Origin: Aurelia coerulea
Lineage: Eukaryota > Cnidaria > Scyphozoa > Semaeostomeae > Ulmaridae
Reading direction: 5' to 3'
Assembly: GCA_039566865.1 (NCBI GenBank)
Contig: CM076947.1
Location: 24,491,501 to 24,555,500, forward strand
DNA length: 64,000 bases
Position numbers and translations under genes: made by a program. The notes beneath the pieces are model-generated. The model saw only the letters and a program-made list of their open reading frames with translations. It searched no databases and was not told where the DNA came from. This document shows positions 13,201-22,971 of this stretch, one piece after another (the stretch's first letter is position 1; the number at the start of each line of letters is the position of its first letter).

Positions 13201-16200
13201 ATAACTGTATAGTGTCAAAATATTTTTGAGTGCAATAGGAAAATTTAAATTGTAAATTACAAAAATTTCTTTGCTTTTATTTTCAATTCAGGTAGGGTTG
13301 TTTCTTAACTTTCAAAAAATCAAGCTTACTGTTTCTTATAAGCGGTTTCTTATAAAAAAATACGTGTACGATCATTAATTCTTTTTTTTTTGACTCACCC
13401 GGTAGAATGCATGCTTAGCGCAAATGTCTTATCTGGTCCCTTCTTATTTGTGTTAATGGTTACCATCAATATTAATGTAGAAATTGGCTTAATGTATTGC
13501 TCCGGACTGTATTTCAACAACATTTTTCTTTTTGAAGATACTTTGGTTGAAAAGGTAAAGAAAGCAATGGCAGAAGATCAAGCATTTCGAAGGATTTTCG
13601 CTGTGATACATATAGGTAAAGTTAGTAGAAACTTTCAAGGCATTTTATGCAGGTGCCCCAAATTGTTTTGGTGTTTGTGCAACTACAGTACTTTGAATGA
13701 GCCATGAATGCCATGTTTCCATTTTCATATTTGAAGAAGAAGAGACTTCAAGTAGAGTTTCATACCTAGTTTAAGTAAATCCGATGTACCGCCATGTCTT
13801 ATGCACAACAATATTTTTCAAGAATTCTTAGGAATTTTTGAGAGTTTTCAAGAATTCTTCACAGTGTGATAAGGATTCTTTAGCCTTGTGAAATACTGTA
13901 AGTATGTTTAAACACGAATTCTTTACGATGGTTTTCTTGCATGTTTTTAAGAATTCTTAAAGGCTCCTATTCAACCATTATGCCTTGCACGTGTCATCTC
14001 TTATACCCTTTTCACATTGACACAGTTAAACCAGCTTTATCTAAACCATGTTAAATTTTAACCAATCAAATGCATTCGACTTGTTGGATTGACCAATTAG
14101 AACGCAACATACTATAACCTGGCTTACTTTAAGCTGGTTTAATTGCCAGTGTGAATATGGTATTAGCTGGCCTTTGTTGTTGCCATTTTCATGGGCCATG
14201 AAAATGGTGACAATGAAGGCAAGGCAAGCCAAGAGATGACTAGACTTGCTCCAAGTCTACTTCGTGGTCTATCAGTGCTAAAGTAATATATTTACCTCTG
14301 CGGAGGCGTACATAAGAGGCTAAGAATTCCGAGGCAGGAAAACCATGTTAATTTGCGCAAGGTCTACCCTGTAGTGTGTAGTTGCTGCAGTAAGAAGTCA
14401 ACGTCACTGCTTGCCTCAAACCAGAGGATTTAATCTCAGTAGGAAACCTCGTAAGGTATTTTTTTAGAATAATAACTTGCTGATTTAACATTTTTGATAT
14501 GTCTGTGCATGTTATAAAAATGCTCCTATTCATTTTTAGCTGGCAGGCAGTTCAAAGTCACTTCCAATGATATCATAATGATCAATAAATCCACTGCAAA
14601 ATGTGGTGACAAACTGAAACTTCAAAAGGTAATTGATTGTTATTACAGCATCTGTTATTATTGATTGTTATTACAGCATCTGTTATTATTGATTGTTATT
14701 ACAGCATCTTGCAGTTCCTTTAATCAAGATTTTCAATTGCTTTTCTCTTCGTTTTGCTTTTTATTCCTTGCCCAAAGGTTTTGGTCAGCAATGGGTCTTT
14801 GAAACAGAGGTGGGAAAAATATGCGAAGCCGTGAAGCAGCTTCGCACGGAGCTTGTTTGTCTGGAAGGAAGAAAAGGGGAGGAAAGATAGAAAGCAGAAT
14901 AGAAAGAAAGAATGAAAAGAAAGGAAACGAGAAAAGGAGGAAAGAAGAAATGAAAGGTAAAAGGAAAGACAGAAAAAGGAGAAGTAGAAAAGCGAAAGAA
15001 GATCAAATGAAAGAGAAGTACCGAAAGGAATAAAGTCAGGAAAAATTAAAGAGAATAGAAAGCAGTGTTTGGGTTATGCGCTGTCCATTTACAGTTGTGT
15101 TGTCCAGGGAAGCTATAAATAGTAATTCTAGACTACAGGAAGGCACACATTTTTCCCATCACTGTTTGAAAGAAGCAACACATTTTCATCAAGGTATTTT
15201 GATTTTTAGATTCTCATGGTTGGTGGAAGAGAATTTAGTATAATTGGCAAACCTTTGTTGAGGTAAGTTGAGACATTTTGCATGTCTGTCTTCTGCTAGC
15301 TACTTACCAGATTCTTTAAAAGAGGCCTAAAGTGAAAATTTTTATTGATGCAAATAAAAAGCACTGTTGAATGATAAAAGATCCTATTTTAAATCTTTTT
15401 GATGTCTCATTCTTTTTCAGTAATTTATTTTGAGTGGGCAGGAAGCATTGCTAGCTACTTGAAGCTAATTTAAGCCCACTATGCATCCCGCATCCAGGCA
15501 TGGAACCCCTAGTTTAACGTCCCTTCCAAAGGACGGTGAGGTGAGTTGCTGGGTCATGCCTCCAAGGTCACCCATTTGGAGTTTGACCTCACTCGACCGA
15601 GCTTAACTTCAGTCACCTGACGGAAACTGTATAAGCCGCTCGGCCACTCATATCCGCTGATTTCAAGTATCAGCTGATGATGTCATTTTGTTTGCGAATT
15701 ACTAGGATACTATCTGGAAATATATGTATCTTATCTTTGAAAGGTTACAGCTGCTAGAAAATTTTCAGCTAAGCTACCGGGTGTCCCAAGAAAAAGTACT
15801 CCTGTTTGAAAAATCACAAAAAATGGATTATACTGCCGATCTTCAATTTTCTTTCTTTGTCAAGTAGATCTTGGACCAAATTATTTTCCAAGATATAGCT
15901 GATCTTGTAATTGGTTTAAAACTTAGCAAATTTAGCTCTTTTTAGGGCTACCTGGTTTTGAATCATACTGCAAAAAGATCTGATGATTGCCAGATCAATT
16001 TCTTTGTGCATATAAAGCTTCTAGTTTGGTCCTAAATGACAGAAAGAAATGCACGCTATAGTTGTAGACTTCAATGATGATAAAAAATTTGAAAATTTTG
16101 ACTCTAAGGCAAGATTGAGTATTTTGCTTAAAAACTATAGCTCAAAATAAGGGTTTTCAACGTGTAAAATTTCTACCTAGCTGTGTCAAAAGAAAACATT

Positions 16201-19200
16201 TCAGAACTATGAATATTTTTGGGTCTTTGACAAAACAACTCAAAAAACTTTTAAAAGGTTTGATAATAAATTGTTGGTGATTTTTTAAACAGGAGTACTT
16301 TTTTGGGACACCTGGTAGATAAATGGAAAATGAATTGTCCCATGAATCAAGGCTTGCTATTTGAAGAAAGTTTTTTATTAGATTTCTTTTTTGGACGCAT
16401 AGTCAACCGTGGATCTTTCTAAATTTTACAAAATAGTGGATAACTCGAAAGCGAAACCAGGTATCAATAAATTTAAATAGAGGTTTCTATCATTCAACAT
16501 TTTCATTGGCCCCAAACAAATGTTTTGCTTCAGATCACCTTTAACATTGATTGTCATTGTGAGGGTAACTTTTCACACCCGCAGGCGTGCATAATGTCCA
16601 AACCTGCCTGGGAACGGTAGAAATTCTTTGAAAGCCTGCCTGCATTTCCATTCTGTACAACTAGGGAAGAGAAGCCTATTACCAGAACCAGTAAGAGTGC
16701 AGGTATCAAACAGTAAGTTATTGCACATGGAGCAACGAAACAATCCAGAAGTCAAGGGCCGCATAAGAATCTCAGCCTTGAAGGGTTCACTGAAGAACTT
16801 CATGCCATGTGGGAGGTAAGAAGAAAATTGGTTGGAGCACGTGCAGTGAGGATTGAAGAAGCAATGTGTCACCATTTGTTTGCTATTGTTCATCATCTTA
16901 CTGCAATTAAATTTCATAAAGAACTATTGAAAAAACTGCCTGCAAAAAAAGAACTATTTAAGAACACTGCCTGCAAAAAATCGCTTTGGAAAAGCTGCCT
17001 GGGAACTTTGTTCCCATATTCCCATGTTTATGCACGCCTGCACACCCGTACGTCCGGTAAGCAATGGGCTTCTGTTATTCAGTGCTCGTCTCTCGCTGGA
17101 GCGGAGGGTAGAGTTGCCCTCAGCTGAATTTGCACTTGGGGCGCCGTTCTGGACGCTCTTTGGACACCATAACGCGCGGCAATGCAACAAAGTTGGATTG
17201 ATCTGGCTGTTCTGCGTACGCCTCATCGAAAGATTGCCTCAAGTGTAAATTCGTCTTTTCTTAATAGTGTAAGTTTAGTTTCCTTTGTAAATCATTAGTA
17301 AATTTATGATGTTGTGTGTGGAGGCCACTCGATAACTTTATGTTTTTTGCCTCCACCTGGACAATAATTAAATTTGAGTTTTATTTTTTTGCTTTTTAAA
17401 TTTTAGTCATATAAAAAAAGTATGTCACAAGGGTGTTTACGGTACCCTTTTTCTTGTAGCACTGACCAAGTAAACATCGAAGCGACTGTTCTGGAAAAAC
17501 CACAAGGGCGAAATGTCATTGTTTTCAAGAAGAAAAGGAGAAAGAATTACAAAAGATGGAAAGGTAATATTTTTTTTAATTTGAAGAGATTATTCCACCG
17601 TGTGAGTCAGAAAAATGCACGGCTTTTGAAAGGCTACAGTCCCCCTGAATACTGGCGCAATAATATTTGTTATTATCTCGTTGAATAGCAGATGTGTTCG
17701 GTTAATTTTATCAATTTTCCTGGCTGAAATCGGCCTCTTTCTTCCGGAAATATGAGGGATTTTTCCGAGCAAGCCTTCTCCACGCCCGACAACACCTTTC
17801 TCGAGGAGTTCAGCCTCGCTTTGATGCCCCTATACAAATGTATAGGAAAATTACCGGAAGTGAATATTTTCGTCCACTTTGAACGTTTCTTGCAGGGATG
17901 CGGTGTGATTTTTCCGCGTTAATTTAATCTTAAAAGGTAGTGAATTTATCTAAGAAATGTTTAAAACTAAAATCGTTTTGATTTAAAGATCCTGGTAAAC
18001 TCCACGCAATTTGACAGGAGTGATGGTCTTATTTTAAGAGATTTTCATCCGTATTTGGGCAAATTTTTCGAATTCATTGTTTTTGGTGCGGTAAGCAGCG
18101 CCTTGAAAGCCATGACATTTAGAAAATGCCGTAGATCGTAGAAATTGTTTTGAAGCGGCGTGGTCTGCTTGCTGCTTGCTTTCAAGAAAACTTTTTAATT
18201 CTGAACGAAACGAAGCAATAAACCAATATGCAGAGCACTAGCGATCCTTTTACTGCCAGTGAAGGACAAGAGATGCTTTCATGTTTTCAAATAAGTCTCC
18301 AACCCGCCAGAAAGAAAGAGACAAGAAGAAGCAGCTTCCAACGAAAGAACTCGGATATTTATGGATCAAGAACTGAAATCGTTTTGTTTATGATGGCAGA
18401 TGTCTTTGATGGACAAATGGATAGCAAATTATAGAAAATATTATAAAATATGTTATTTGTACTGGGCAAGTTCCTGTCAATGATGGAGCAACTCAATGCA
18501 GTCTGGAAATCTTCCCTCGTTGGCTCTAAAAACCCACAGACAAGGAAGATAGGGAAGGATGCTGTCTATCGAAATTGCAATGACTATTTCTGAATGGACA
18601 ACGGCAATAACTGCTTTTTGGTAATTTTCAGAAACTCATGAATAAGCATGGCAGCAGGGGCTACAGGGTGAAACGGGCGAGCTTTGTCTTTGTCTTTGCA
18701 AACAATTGTCTTTGCAGATCAAATTCAGAATAAGGTTCAGACTGTTTCAGAATTGGAAGCATTAAAATTTCAATTTTGTGATGATTCAATTGCTATTATC
18801 TTACCATCTTCCTATTATCAGAGTAAAATCATCAGAGTATCAATTGTTGGATTGCTCAAATTTGTTGATATATCATAATATTGTTTTTCATTGAATGCTT
18901 TGTCCATTAGTTTTGCATCAGTCTTCAGGCATTGGAAAAGCAAGAATTGCAGTCTTTTGTGGTTGTTGTCAAATGCTGCTTCAAGGTTGGGCTTGATTGG
19001 TAAAGGATAATCTTGTTCTGTTTGGGTCCTAAAATAAAACAGAGACGATATTATTTCCTCCTACTAAAAACATTTGCTGCATAGCAAATTTCACTTTGTC
19101 TCATAGAGAATTGCATGTACAAAAAAGAGCAGCAAATCAAAATAGGAGAGGTCTTTGCAAACTTAAATCAGAGCAGCAATACCCTGCTCAAGAAAAAGAA

Positions 19201-21175
19201 AGCGGATTTAAGGGCAAATAATTGCAGTAAACTATCGTGTTTATAGGCAAAATAATCAAAGCTGATAATCTTTTGTACAAGGTAGCCTTGATAACATTGT
19301 TTTAGTAAGCAAATCTCCTATTTCTAGGTCAGAGCTTCCCCATTAGTCTTGAAGAAAATAAGCAACAATGCAACTTTATGTTTGTTTACATTTAGGCCAA
19401 ACCCGACGAAAAGTTCTCTGAGAGCGAAGTCAAAGTTTTGTTATTATTCTTATTGCTCTGGTGGCCAAAACAGGTAGCAAGTACTCTAAAATACTTTCAT
19501 TTCTGAAAACATCAGATTAAGTTCGAAAGTGATACATTCAACCAAGGTCAACGTTTGTTTTCTGACTAAAAAGCAGACAAGTTTGTAAAAGGAAGCACGT
19601 AAAGTTAACGCAGATTAAATAGTCATGGCTCTCGAGGAAAAATCGCCTTTGAAAATTGTGGGAAACCGGCAAAGGCTACAGCAAAAAAGGCAACATTTCT
19701 AGAAACTAGATGCTTACAGCTATTGCGTTATATCTCCAAAATGAGAATTCCTGTCTTAGTTTAGAAAATATTGGAGTTTGAAAAAATTTCGGTTAAATTT
19801 AGGCCAACAAAAGTTCATTTTCTTGAAACTGCAAGCCGAAGTTCAAGACGAGAAAAAGACAAGTTTATTTCGTCAACAATTGGCGAAAGGTGGCAAATAG
19901 GACAAAACGACATCGAGGAATCCAAAACTTTCAACAAAATTTCCATGAAACAAAGGACAAACGTTAAATTTATGATAAAGTCTGCTTACCTGCTGTGCTG
20001 AATCCCGAGTTTGTAAACAGAGTTGTCCACGGCCTTTGAAAAATATGAAAAACCAAGGGGCTCTGAGTTCAAAATGCTAAAAGAACTTGAAAGAGCGAAG
20101 ATACAGCTATTGCGTTATATCTCGATATTTTGCTTTGGGACACTTGGGACGCCTGCTGACGCCATTTATCACAAAATTTTACTTTCGCGCCACAGCTTTC
20201 TTGCAAGAGAGGCCGGAAGTGACGTCAGAATTCAGGCTTGGTGTTGTCGGGCGTGAAAATTAGCAGAAATTTTTTAAAATGCTGTAATACTGAAAATGAT
20301 GATGGTGCAAAAATGCTACCTCTGGGATTGTTGGAAATCACCTACAAGTTTCCTTAGAGCAATTTGTTAAATTCGTTCAAAGATTGGACACATATGCCGT
20401 GCTGTTAAACAAGGGCAGATTTTGTAATACAATAGCAACAGTTGCGTTTGATTGACACCTGAATTCAAAGCGATTAGCGACTGCAGACAAAGGAAATTCT
20501 CTCAACCAGTAATTCAAAACAAACAAAGCCGCAAAGGTTTCCCCGAAACTAGCAGAGCAAACTCTCGCCTTGTGCAAGCGAAGGGTAGTTTTTAAGAGAA
20601 CTTACGTGCTTATAACGAAAGTAGAAGGGTAAATCGAAAGTTCTGTCTGGCGGATTGGTTTTATTTGATTCAGGAGCCGAGTAGAGGGCATTGTTAATTC
20701 TGGCGTATTTAGGGCTTAAATGAAACGATTACAAAACAGCTCCTGAATCAAATAAACAAAATCCGCCAGACAGAACTTTAGATTTACCCTTCTTCTTTCG
20801 TTATAAGCACATAACTTCTTTTAAAAACCAACTTTCGCTTGCACAAGGCGAGAGTTTGCCCTACTAGTTTCGGGGAAACCTTTGCGGCTTGGTTTGTTTT
20901 GAATTACTGGTTGAGAGAATTTCCTTTGTCTGCATCGCTTTGAATAGAGGTGTCAATCAAACGCACATTTGCTATTGTATTACAAAATCTGTCCTTGTTG
21001 TGCTGTTATTGTTCTGTATCTCGCTTTCAATTTTTATCTTTACAGAAACTCGCCCTGATCTGACAGCTGTTATTGGCTCTGTATCTCGCTTTCAATTTTT
21101 ATCTTTACAGAAACTCGCCCTGATCTGACAGTACTACGAATAAACAAGATACAGGTCAACCCTGATGCAATATAG
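10243..21175 (+). CDS. MRPL21: Mitochondrial large-subunit ribosomal protein L21 (bL21m), 7 exons, 199 aa
   Basis: Component of the mitochondrial 39S subunit. Exons: 10243-10345, 12566-12673, 13538-13615, 14540-14628, 15210-15262, 17460-17563 and 21111-21175 (stop TAG). Phases run 1,1,1,0,2,1 and every junction is GT/AG. From residue 71 the protein follows family order: DTLVEKVKKA, RIFAVIHIAGRQFKVTS, GDKLKLQKILMVGG, FSIIGKPLL, VNIEATVLEK, a basic stretch KKKRRKNYKRWK, and the closing TVLRINKIQV. Residues 1-70 are basic and poor in acids early, fitting a mitochondrial leader. Length matches human MRPL21 (205 aa). Exon 2 must use the AG at 12564-12565; the AG five bases earlier would bring a stop codon into frame. 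Exons 1 and 2 rest on phase and leader character, the others on sequence similarity. See the duplicated acceptor of exon 7. Confidence 0.93.
11755..12170. repeat. Probable decayed fold-back repeat in MRPL21 intron 1
   Basis: GGTTTCCATATGATC near 11768 and CATGTTTCCATGAT near 12138 are related ends, and an internal ATTGGCAATCAAAACAAT / ATTGTTTTGATTGCCAA pair is inverted. Boundaries are imprecise. Confidence 0.45.
12974..13366. mobile_element. TA-flanked MITE (CACTCATTTT family), copy 2
   Basis: Inverted ends CACACTCATTTTCTTATAAG and CTTATAAAAAAATACGTG flanked by TA. The interior matches 6168-6552. Lies in MRPL21 intron 2, ending about 170 bp before exon 3. Confidence 0.8.
13990..14170. mobile_element. 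Small fold-back MITE with AAACCAGCTT ends
   Basis: The left end ACAGTTAAACCAGCTT is mirrored by AAGCTGGTTTAATTGC, with CACATTG/CAGTGTG extensions. A relative lies at 50100-50215, sharing GACCAATTAGAA and the AAACCAGCTTTAT start. Confidence 0.6.
14630..14706. repeat. Three tandem copies of a ~29-bp unit
   Basis: GATTGTTATTACAGCATCT is repeated three times directly after the exon 4 donor of MRPL21. Confidence 0.85.
14805..15035 (+). repeat. Purine-rich repeat related to 41290-41640
   Basis: Begins GAGGTGGGAAAAATATGCG, continues with a GAAGCAGCTTCGCAC phrase and then about 180 bases of almost pure A/G. The complement of the same phrases closes a pyrimidine-rich tract at 41290-41640, so the two are oppositely oriented copies. 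Confidence 0.65.
15486..15668 (-). repeat. SINE-like sequence with pol III gene-like boxes
   Basis: Read on the minus strand it begins GAGTGGCCGAGCGGC, like a tRNA A-box region. It then reads GAAGTTAAGCTCGGTCG and AATGGGTGACCTTGGAGG, which resemble the internal promoter and 3' part of 5S rRNA. It is not an intact tRNA or 5S gene. Confidence 0.5.
15777..16315. mobile_element. TA-flanked element with GGGTGTCCC termini (539 bp)
   Basis: Left CCGGGTGTCCCAAGAAAAAG and right TTTTTTGGGACACCTGG are inverted over about 30 bp, with AGTACTCCTGTTT continuing the match, and TA flanks both ends. Such ends are typical of mariner-type elements. No long ORF inside. Confidence 0.8.
16582..17040. mobile_element. 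Non-autonomous hAT-type element with perfect 8-bp target duplication
   Basis: Inverted ends CAGGCGTGCATAA and TTATGCACGCCTG. The 8 bp CACACCCG occur on both sides (16574-16581 and 17041-17048). CAG ends with an 8-bp duplication are diagnostic of hAT elements. Lies in MRPL21 intron 5; no transposase. Confidence 0.88.
20399..21005. mobile_element. Long fold-back element, arms ~265-285 bp
   Basis: The left arm 20399-20682 is repeated inverted at 20741-21005 with modest divergence, around a 58-bp spacer. It fills the 3' end of the last MRPL21 intron and abuts the duplicated acceptor. A related, more decayed fold-back is at 23208-23730. Confidence 0.85.
21002..21131 (+). repeat. 65-bp tandem duplication covering the last MRPL21 splice acceptor
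   Basis: The segment from GCTGTTATTG to CTGATCTGACAG occurs twice in a row, offset by 64-65 bp. Each copy contains the pyrimidine tract, the acceptor TCTTTACAG and the first 21 exon bases. Confidence 0.95.
21046..21128 (+). other. Possible alternative terminal exon of MRPL21
   Basis: Splicing to the upstream duplicate acceptor (AG 21044-21045) keeps phase 1 and begins with the same ETRPDLT. It then reads AVIGSVSRFQ and stops at 21126-21128, losing the conserved TVLRINKIQV ending. Whether it is used cannot be told from sequence. Confidence 0.4.
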
Positions 21176-21359
21176 ACGGTCAGACTACTATGGAGTATTA
21201 CTTTATTCTTGACGTCCTATTATTCGTAGTGTGTGATGTCACCTTGTGTACATCTCTGTATAGATATCAATGGTTTGCTGGTAATACTATCCCGGCCGAG
21301 TATTTTCCACGAAAAGTCTGTCTCGTAATTCAAATTTGGATGACCTTGCCAAGAGGGTA

Positions 21360-21365
21360 AATAAA
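21360..21365 (+). other. Candidate polyadenylation signal of MRPL21
   Basis: AATAAA lies 185 bp after the stop codon. It is the first clear hexamer in the 3' flank. Confidence 0.5.
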
Positions 21366-22342
21366 ATTCAAAAGATCATACTTTTTTTATTCAATATAAA
21401 ATTTTTTTACAAACAAACTTTAAGGCACTACGTACGAGCTACTTTGCTACACTACAAGGACGATACCACGGAGTGCAAGAGACCATGACAACTCCGCAGT
21501 CATTAACATAGAGAACGTGTAACTAAACTAAATCTAAATGTACAGCTACGAAAAATACAAATGAACAAGTTCTACTGATAAATACTAAGGTTCGTTTCAC
21601 ATTGTATGTCGAGCTAACTTTGGGCAATCAGGTCTTTTACACAAGAATGGGTGCACTGGAGATTCGATTATCAACTTAGAATGGATTTGTGCCCAATGAG
21701 CCTAAACATCCAATGTGAAACAAACTTACAGCAAAAGAATGAGAGACAAAGGGACTTGGGGACTATGAAATGTAAACAAACGCTGTGAATTTCCTTAGTT
21801 AAATGGACCACTTTGGTGAATGAACTTTAGAGTCAATTCAAGTGCATGTTTGTTAACGTCGCTAGAAAGGTCTTTATCACCATACAATAAAAGGTGTATC
21901 AGAGCGCTGTTTGAAAGGCTGTTGATTAACTATGATTTGAACAAATGATCGTAATACTACCGAAATTCCATGCTTGAAGGGGAGTATGAAAATAAGAGGA
22001 GAAAGGGAAGTATGAAAAGGGAAGGGAAAGGAAAATATTCTCATAAAAAGGATTGAAAGCCACAGCGTTAACCTTGACATTAAAATTAGGGGTACACGAA
22101 ATATGAATAATAACGGGAATTTCAATGCCAGGTGGGTCAGAATCGTATTCACTTGAAGCCACAATAAATCGAACACTGGGCCAATTTTGAAGATTCATCA
22201 TTTAATCTTTTGTGAAAAGCCTGCATTAGATTTTAGGATTTTTTTGCAAATTTCCTGTCTTCAGTTTTTGGAGCCAAAAGCGAGTTTCTTAAATTTTCGT
22301 TTTCGAAAACACTGAACACGATCAAATAACGTTGTTATATAC

Positions 22343-22380
22343 ATTTCAAACTTCCCTGTACATACAGGGAAGTTTGAAAT
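22343..22380. repeat. Perfect 18-bp palindrome with 2-bp spacer
   Basis: ATTTCAAACTTCCCTGTA, then CA, then its exact reverse complement. The GGGAAGTTTGAAAT half also starts the tandem duplication that follows. Confidence 0.9.
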
Positions 22381-22704
22381 AAGAAGTATCGCTGCTTAGG
22401 AGCTCCAACTGTTTCAACAGTATTTGAATAATGGCGGCATTCGATTCCTTGCTGTGACGAGAGAAGAACGAAGGAATAGCAACATTATCAAGCTTTACTC
22501 GCAATCCCATGGAAGAGAACATACAGGGAAGTTTGAAATGAGACGTAGGGAAGTTTGAAATAAGAAGTATCGCTGCTTAGGAGCTCCAACCGTTTCAACA
22601 GTATTTGAATAATGGCGGCATTCGATTCCTTGCTGTGATGAGAGAAGAACGAAGGAGTAGCAACATTATCAAGCTTTACTCGCAATCCCGTGGAAGAGAA
22701 ACAA
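22364..22704 (+). repeat. 181-bp direct tandem duplication upstream of the CAP gene
   Basis: AAGAAGTATCGCTGCTTAGG at 22381 recurs at 22562; the copies differ at only a few positions through CTTTACTCGCAATCCC. The second copy ends about 270 bp before the CAP start codon, so it may be promoter or 5' leader. Confidence 0.88.
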
Positions 22705-22971
22705 CACAGTGAGTAAAAATATATTTTTTAGTAGACAAAGCCAGTTGTTATCTTTGATCTATGACCAGCAGCAAACACTCCATATCGTTATATACACTCT
22801 ACACCCGTCAATTTGATTTCACTTGAAACCTGCATCGCTAACTGGCAGGTATGAGCAAAAGCTCGCTGGCCTTACAAGGCCTAACAACAACATAAACTTT
22901 GAGAATTTAGTAGAAGTTCAGCGAACGTTTTCCGCTTAAATTGGTTTTGAATCATGAAATTCAAATGAGAT

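Larger units (their letters stand above)
21176..22971. other. MRPL21 3' flank and CAP gene upstream region
   Basis: Contains the polyadenylation signal, then about 1 kb without recognisable exons. A minus-strand frame at 21926-22201 has coding-like composition but no family I know. The 181-bp tandem duplication and palindrome close to the CAP gene are listed separately. Confidence 0.5.

Noticed and set aside
14821..15033. Lys/Arg-rich 70-codon frame
   Set aside because: Product of the purine-rich repeat; its inverse copy at 41290 gives matching Ser/Phe-rich shadow frames.
16807..17127. 106-codon plus-strand frame
   Set aside because: Mostly inside the hAT-type element at 16582-17040 and crosses its right end and target duplication. 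Composition comes from the repeated CTGCCTG phrases.
21926..22201. Minus-strand frame with coding-like start
   Set aside because: The first 50 residues look plausible but match no family I know, no partner exon was found, and the rest is low-complexity.
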